From Caryophanales bacterium UBA6879 (GTDB lineage Bacteria > Bacillota_I > Bacilli_A > RFN20 > CAG-288): 37,155 bases of DNA. The notes under the pieces were generated by a model. The model saw nothing but the letters and a program-made list of their open reading frames with translations. It made no database searches and had not been told where the DNA came from. How positions within the stretch are numbered: position 1 is the first letter of the stretch; every line of letters begins with the position of its first letter. Made by a program: the position numbers and the translations under genes. This document shows, in pieces, positions 32,301 to 37,155 of the stretch. The stretch lies in contig DKCH01000002.1 of assembly GCA_002449135.1 (NCBI GenBank), positions 1-37,155 of the forward strand, given 5' to 3'.

Positions 32301-35300
32301 TTATTTTAAACTAATAGCGTACAAGAGTAAGGCTGTATCAGTTCCCATAGAGATTTCATATTCTCCAGGATCTAATGTAAGTGTTAATTTGTTACTATTA
32401 ATTTCATAATTAGTTCCATTAATATTTACATCTGTTCCAGCAACTACAGCATTTAATGTCATCTTTTTAGAAATTCTAAACATAACACCAATTTTAGTAG
32501 AATTCATTTTAAGAGCTTTACTATATGTTTTACCTTCGAAAGTGAAGTCACAACTACTATATTTAACTGCTACATTAGGCTTTCCATCACCTTCTGACTT
32601 ATAAACAATTATAGGTGTGGTGGGACTTAATGTTGAAATATCATCAGCTTGATAAGCATCATTTATAGTAGATTTAATATCACTAGCATCTTCTTCGGTT
32701 GGACTTAATTCTGATCTAAATGAAGAAGTGTACCCTGAAATTTCTGGAATAATACGTCCAATTTCATTAGGATTTAAGAAATTCTTAATTGAAGAAACAT
32801 CAGTAGCATAAAATAAGTCAGGATCACTATCAAACTTAGAGAAATCTATACCTATAGGGGCACAAGAATTACTTACATTTTCATTTCTAGAAGAAACAAG
32901 TGTTCTATTAATTTTACTTGTATCACTTCCATAAATTACATCATTATATGACTTAATAGTTGCTCCACTAGATAGTTTTTGTGGTTCTTTACATTTATAG
33001 AAGAAATTATTTTCAGAGAAAGTATAAGAATTTGCTCTAATATCTTGGCATGTTCCACTCTTATAATAATAATTATTATATAAATGAATATTTGCCTGTC
33101 TACCTAAAGGCAATCTAGAACTTGAACCAAAATAGAAATTATGGTGTAAAGTTACATTATAAGAAATACTACTATCACTACTACCAATTAAGCCTGATTT
33201 ATGTAAGCCTACAAACTTATTATAAGAACCAGTAACTGAGTGGCAACGTTTAACATCAAAACCACCATCACCTTCGGCTTTATCAGATTCAAAGACCCAA
33301 TTAGCTTTACCTGTATAGAGTTCATTATGGTGGAAGAAATAATTACCATAATTTTGAACATATGTAGCTTCATCAGTTCCATCTGGTGCATTACTTTCAA
33401 AGCAACAAGCATCTTCAGGATAGTCTTTAAAGGAAAGATTTCTTACTTCAATAGAATTACATTCAGCAAAATCTAAACCCCATTGATATAAACCAGCACC
33501 AAAAACACCTTCAATAGTAATATTTTTAGCATTTTTAACATACATCATATTTTGATAAGAGCTAGAAGCACCTTTACCATCTTCACGGTAAACAACGTTT
33601 TTATCAATGTTAGTATCTATACGTTTATCAGTAGTATTTCCTTTAGTAGATAATTTAGTAATAGCTCCATCTAAGATTTCATATTTTCCTTCTCTTTCAT
33701 TATATAAGGAAAATTTGTTTAAACTCTTAAATTGATCAGAAGCAATTTGACTAGTAAAGACAATATCTAAAGGCACATTAATATTTGCAGCATCAGCTAA
33801 TAAATTACCTAAACCATTATAAGTTTTACCATTAATAGTTGTTTCAACTGTGTTTTTATTAGTTTCATTAACATAAACTACTACTGCATTATCTTTTAAA
33901 GTTCCATCTTCTTTATAAGCTCCTGGATTTTCTTTTGCTTTAAAATGAGCATAACCAGTTTTATCATATTCACTAACATTAATAGCGACATTTTCCATAG
34001 CTAAACCAACTTGTTCACTATTATTAATAACAGGAACAACTTTAGTTTGATAACTGCCTGCACTAATACCAATAATAGAAGCGCGATTTTCACTGGCTTG
34101 AACTAATTCGCTATCAATTTTCTTAAATTCATTTTCACCAGTTTTCTTATAATAAACATTATAAGAAGTAACTCCTGAAATCTTTTCCCAAGATAAATCA
34201 ATTTGATTATCTTTTCCTTCTACAGTAGCAGAATTAGCTTGGCTTGGAAGCTTAATTTCTTCATATTTGGCAGTTAAAGTTAAATTAGTAGTAACCTTAA
34301 AAGATTCATCAACTTTATTATCATTTAAATACCAACCCAAGAAAGAAAAACCATCTTTAACAGCATTAGGTAATTTACCTAATACTTGATTTTCATTATA
34401 AGTTATTGATTTAGTTGATAAACTTTCGTTTTCAATTTTTCCATCAACAGCATCTAAAGTAACATTAAATTTAACAACAGGATTAACACTCCACTTAGCT
34501 AAAATAGTAACATCACTAGTTGGAATATAACCTACTTCAATCTTAGTTTCTTCTAAATACCAGCCGACAAAAGAATAACCTTCTTTACTAACAACAGGTA
34601 AACTAGATAAAGAAACACCTTCATTTAAAGTTACACTAGTCTCACCTGAAACAAATTTTCCACCATTAGCATTAAAAGTAATAGTAAAAGTTTTTATTTT
34701 TTCATAGTGAGCAGTTAAAGTTATATTAGAAGTAATTTTAGTATTAAAATCAAATACTTCATTACCTAAATACCAACCAATAAACTTATAGCCAGTCTTA
34801 AATGGGTTTTGTAATGTAATAGTTTTATTATCATCAACAATGATAGTTGTATCACCATCATATGTTCCACCATCTAAATTTAAAGTAACAACATGCTGAT
34901 TATCCATAACTGGAGCATAAGTCCATCTAGCGACTAATAAAGTATTAGACATTACTACATAGGATTCATCAAAAGCTTGTTCATTATTAATAAACCAGCC
35001 ATCAAAAGTATAATTTGCTCTAGTTAATTCAGGTATTTTTTCTAACGGAATTGTTTCACCTTGTTTAACTTCAAATTGATCAGTATAACCTAAAGGTAAA
35101 GTTCCTCCATTTAAGGCTAAAGTAACCCAAAAATAGAAATCACCTGTTTCACCTTTAGAACCATCTATTCCATCTTTACCATCTGTTCCAGCATCGCCAG
35201 TAGGCCCTTTATCTCCTACTTCACCTTTGTCACCAGTTGGACCTTTATCTCCAACATTATTGTTGTTATCAGCTTGTTTGATATTTGAGCTATCAGTACT

Positions 35301-35390
35301 GTTACAAGAAGTAACAGTACTTAATAAACCGCAACATAATAAGGCGAAAGTAGTTGATAAAACTGCTTTCATTAAAACACCTTTTTTCAT
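32301..35390 (-). CDS. Modular surface pectate lyase (PL1) with collagen-like stalk and InlB repeats
   Basis: A 1029-residue lipoprotein. The signal ends at lipid Cys29. Residues 47-84 are twelve Gly-X-Y triplets of collagen type, mostly GDK, GPT and similar charged units. Four InlB-type (Listeria-Bacteroides) repeats follow at about 88-156, 166-230, 235-300 and 307-376, each with a GYxFxGWY-like core. A fibronectin type III domain covers about 380-473. The PL1 beta-helix covers about 500-870, with DGGFDVKRCHSVTGSYNKF, LHKSGLIGSS, NVTLHHNFYF and the catalytic-Arg segment SSRLPLGR before NIHLYNNYYY. A C-terminal beta-sandwich (about 930-1029) resembles the end of the neighbouring lyase. It should cut polygalacturonate by beta-elimination with calcium. 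It starts 19 bp after the upstream lyase gene, with AAAGGAAA before the ATG. Confidence 0.9.
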   Translation of the reverse strand: MKKGVLMKAVLSTTFALLCCGLLSTVTSCNSTDSSNIKQADNNNNVGDKGPTGDKGEVGDKGPTGDAGTDGKDGIDGSKGETGDFYFWVTLALNGGTLPLGYTDQFEVKQGETIPLEKIPELTRANYTFDGWFINNEQAFDESYVVMSNTLLVARWTYAPVMDNQHVVTLNLDGGTYDGDTTIIVDDNKTITLQNPFKTGYKFIGWYLGNEVFDFNTKITSNITLTAHYEKIKTFTITFNANGGKFVSGETSVTLNEGVSLSSLPVVSKEGYSFVGWYLEETKIEVGYIPTSDVTILAKWSVNPVVKFNVTLDAVDGKIENESLSTKSITYNENQVLGKLPNAVKDGFSFLGWYLNDNKVDESFKVTTNLTLTAKYEEIKLPSQANSATVEGKDNQIDLSWEKISGVTSYNVYYKKTGENEFKKIDSELVQASENRASIIGISAGSYQTKVVPVINNSEQVGLAMENVAINVSEYDKTGYAHFKAKENPGAYKEDGTLKDNAVVVYVNETNKNTVETTINGKTYNGLGNLLADAANINVPLDIVFTSQIASDQFKSLNKFSLYNEREGKYEILDGAITKLSTKGNTTDKRIDTNIDKNVVYREDGKGASSSYQNMMYVKNAKNITIEGVFGAGLYQWGLDFAECNSIEVRNLSFKDYPEDACCFESNAPDGTDEATYVQNYGNYFFHHNELYTGKANWVFESDKAEGDGGFDVKRCHSVTGSYNKFVGLHKSGLIGSSDSSISYNVTLHHNFYFGSSSRLPLGRQANIHLYNNYYYKSGTCQDIRANSYTFSENNFFYKCKEPQKLSSGATIKSYNDVIYGSDTSKINRTLVSSRNENVSNSCAPIGIDFSKFDSDPDLFYATDVSSIKNFLNPNEIGRIIPEISGYTSSFRSELSPTEEDASDIKSTINDAYQADDISTLSPTTPIIVYKSEGDGKPNVAVKYSSCDFTFEGKTYSKALKMNSTKIGVMFRISKKMTLNAVVAGTDVNINGTNYEINSNKLTLTLDPGEYEISMGTDTALLLYAISLK

Positions 35391-35409
35391 AATTAATTTC
35401 CTTTTCTAA

Positions 35410-37155
35410 TTAGTTAATAGGAGTTAAGGAAATATATAACAAGGTCATAGTATCACCTTTTGTAATAGTATGAGAGCCAGCTTCTATTTCAATTTCTACC
35501 ACAAAATCATTAAATGTTTGTTTTTTTCCATCAACCTTAATAGATTTACCATTTGGAGCACTTCCATCTTGTAAAGAAGCAACTAAAACTAATTTCATTT
35601 TTGAACTAGTTGTAAATGTAATATTAGTAGAACTTTCTACTTTCATACCTTTGGTAAAAGTTTTATCACCGTATGAAACATTATATGTTCTTGAATCCAT
35701 ATTACCTGTAATAGTAAAGTTCTCATCACTATTAGCATCACTAAACACCTTCTCCATAGTAGCAACAGGAGCATTAGGATCAATCCATTTAGCTACTAAA
35801 GTCATATTACTAGCGACTTTAGTATTTGCATCTACTTTAGTAGTGCCATTATACCAACCAGCAAATGTAAATCCATTAGCATTAGTTGGAGTAGGTAATT
35901 CACCTAAAGCTTCACCTTGAGTTTTTACAAATGAAGTTTGGCTATCAGCTGGTAATTCACCACCATTAGCATCTAAAGTGATTTTATATTCTTTAGCAGG
36001 ATCTGGTTCTGGATCAACAGGAGTAGTAGATCCACCACCTTCACCACCAACAACAAAGGAATTATCGCTTCCTAAACCAGCTTTTTGTAACTTTGATTCA
36101 TAAGAAGTTAAGATTTTATCTAATTCAGGAATACGTACATAATTTCTATCTTCAGTAGCATCATCAAATTCGTACCAAATATCACCATTTTCTACACGGC
36201 CAGAATAATTTTCAACTTCTGTTTTAGCTTCTAAAGCAGTTTGTACATTATATTTGTAGAAATCTGCAGCGGTATCAAAGTTATTATAAGCTCCACCTTT
36301 TCCTTTAACATTACTAGAGATTTTTTCATCTCTTGAGCTTGCTTGATAATAATCAAAATTAGTTGAATCTTCTTGATAAGAAGTTGAGAAATTACCACCT
36401 TCAAATTCATTACCATAAGCTTTAATAATACCACCAGGTTCTCCTGAAACAGTTGAACCACCATCTGATTGAATATCATGACCTTGTCCACCTGTAATAA
36501 ATGGATAATTTGCATTTCTAAAATAATTGTTTTCAGCAAAGATAGAAGGAGCACCTTCAGCAGAGGCTATACCATATTTAGCAATACCATCATAATAGTT
36601 ATTATAAACATGAGTAGTATAATGTCTTACTCTAGGATGACGTGAATCGGAGTGATCATACCAGTTATGATGGAAAGTGGCAAAGTGACCTTCATCTTTA
36701 CCCATACCAAGTAAATTTGCTTTCCCAGAATCCCAGAAATGGTTATAAGAATGAGTAATATGATCAGTACTCTTAGTATCTAAAGAACCATCACCTTTTG
36801 CTTTATCTCCACCTCTATCAGCTCCATAGAAAATATCATTATTATGAGACCAAACATAATCATTATCTTGTTCAAAACCAATAGCATCATCTTTAGCTGA
36901 TTTATTTTCAATAGAGGCAATGTTTCTAATTTCAGCATAATGGCTTCCTTTAAACATGATACCAAATTTAACAGCAGCATCTTTACCAACGCCTTCAACA
37001 GTAATACCAGCATTATAATCACCTTTATTACCATCAATGACCATACCTTCACTAACAAAATAAGAATCAGTAATATAGCCTAAAATTCTGATAGCAATAG
37101 GTCTAGTTTCAGCACCTTTTGAACTCTTAATACCATTTAAAATATTTTGTAAACC
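35410..37155 (-). CDS. Pectate lyase (PL1), N-terminus beyond right edge
   Basis: The frame is open from the right edge of the window to a stop at 35410, giving 581 residues without the N-terminus; methionines inside are not the start. The PL1 beta-helix shows DNDYVWSHNNDIFYG, GDGSLDTKSTDHITHSYN (calcium-site Asp residues), KANLLGMGK, FATFHHNWYDHSDSRHPRVR (catalytic Arg segment) and HVYNNYYDG. After a Gly/Ser/Pro linker (GGSTTPVDPEPDP) comes one InlB-type repeat (ITLDANGGELP to MTLVAKW) and a C-terminal beta-sandwich domain. The motifs are closer to classical pectate lyases than those of the downstream paralogue. It is upstream in the same operon; the promoter lies outside the window. Confidence 0.93.
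   Translation of the reverse strand, partial: GLQNILNGIKSSKGAETRPIAIRILGYITDSYFVSEGMVIDGNKGDYNAGITVEGVGKDAAVKFGIMFKGSHYAEIRNIASIENKSAKDDAIGFEQDNDYVWSHNNDIFYGADRGGDKAKGDGSLDTKSTDHITHSYNHFWDSGKANLLGMGKDEGHFATFHHNWYDHSDSRHPRVRHYTTHVYNNYYDGIAKYGIASAEGAPSIFAENNYFRNANYPFITGGQGHDIQSDGGSTVSGEPGGIIKAYGNEFEGGNFSTSYQEDSTNFDYYQASSRDEKISSNVKGKGGAYNNFDTAADFYKYNVQTALEAKTEVENYSGRVENGDIWYEFDDATEDRNYVRIPELDKILTSYESKLQKAGLGSDNSFVVGGEGGGSTTPVDPEPDPAKEYKITLDANGGELPADSQTSFVKTQGEALGELPTPTNANGFTFAGWYNGTTKVDANTKVASNMTLVAKWIDPNAPVATMEKVFSDANSDENFTITGNMDSRTYNVSYGDKTFTKGMKVESSTNITFTTSSKMKLVLVASLQDGSAPNGKSIKVDGKKQTFNDFVVEIEIEAGSHTITKGDTMTLLYISLTPIN

Noticed and set aside
33209..33476. Frames on both strands inside the lyase gene
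   Set aside because: Shadows of the PL1 coding frame with no initiation signals.
36231..37058. Leu/Ile/Met-rich minus frames near the right edge
   Set aside because: Out of frame with the clear PL1 reading that runs to the window end.
1..37155. CRISPR array, tRNA genes, intact insertion sequence
   Set aside because: No regularly spaced repeats, no tRNA TTCGA-type arms in context and no transposase frame were seen.

Overview
The window is very AT-rich and comes from a low-GC Gram-positive-type bacterium of the Bacilli. The best fit is a host-associated, Mollicutes-related lineage (RF39, Acholeplasma/Anaeroplasma or Erysipelotrichales-like). Reasons: AGGAGG-type ribosome binding sites, a serS T-box leader, a CIRCE operator, a perfect cre-type box, Ser-rich lipoproteins and InlB-type repeats. 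TGA is used as a genuine stop and Trp is TGG, so the ordinary bacterial code applies rather than the Mycoplasma code. The lineage is inferred from gene style, not from a marker tree.

Layout. 1-12.6 kb is mostly housekeeping: metG (cut by the left edge), rpmE, a TM2-domain protein, a 1186-residue protein resembling a catalytically dead DUF4011-type helicase, tsaC-rpiB, a frameshifted secreted-protein gene with a membrane protein behind it, groES-groEL under a half-degenerate CIRCE, and serS plus a superoxide-reductase-like protein under a Ser T-box. Upstream of serS is a non-coding stretch (12262-12576) with a promoter, an 11-bp closing stem, a boxA-like motif and a terminator, a candidate orphan structured RNA. 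12.7-21 kb holds a VTT/DedA-type membrane protein, a large lipoprotein, an aldose-epimerase-like protein, gpmA, two tandem four-helix membrane proteins, and a small ORF-rsmE-O-antigen-ligase-like operon.

21-37 kb is accessory. A lipoprotein pectinesterase (CE8) sits behind a perfect cre-type box. Two pectate lyases (PL1), one cut by the right edge, form a tandem minus-strand pair carrying InlB-type repeats, and one also has a collagen-like stalk and a fibronectin type III domain. Between them are an NfeD/SPFH operon, a membrane protein, an apparently orphan RelB/DinJ antitoxin with a palindromic operator and a neighbouring gene remnant, an alpha/beta hydrolase, an ABC-FtsX fusion transporter and a lipoprotein.

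How it fits together. The pectin genes make a simple surface system: the esterase demethylates pectin, the lyases cut the resulting polygalacturonate, and probable CcpA control links the esterase to sugar supply. All three enzymes carry a similar-looking beta-sandwich domain that may hold them to substrate or surface. No oligogalacturonate transporter or uronate catabolism gene is visible here. Several genes lack a Shine-Dalgarno sequence and have a -10 element 6-9 nt before the start codon, which suggests leaderless transcription.
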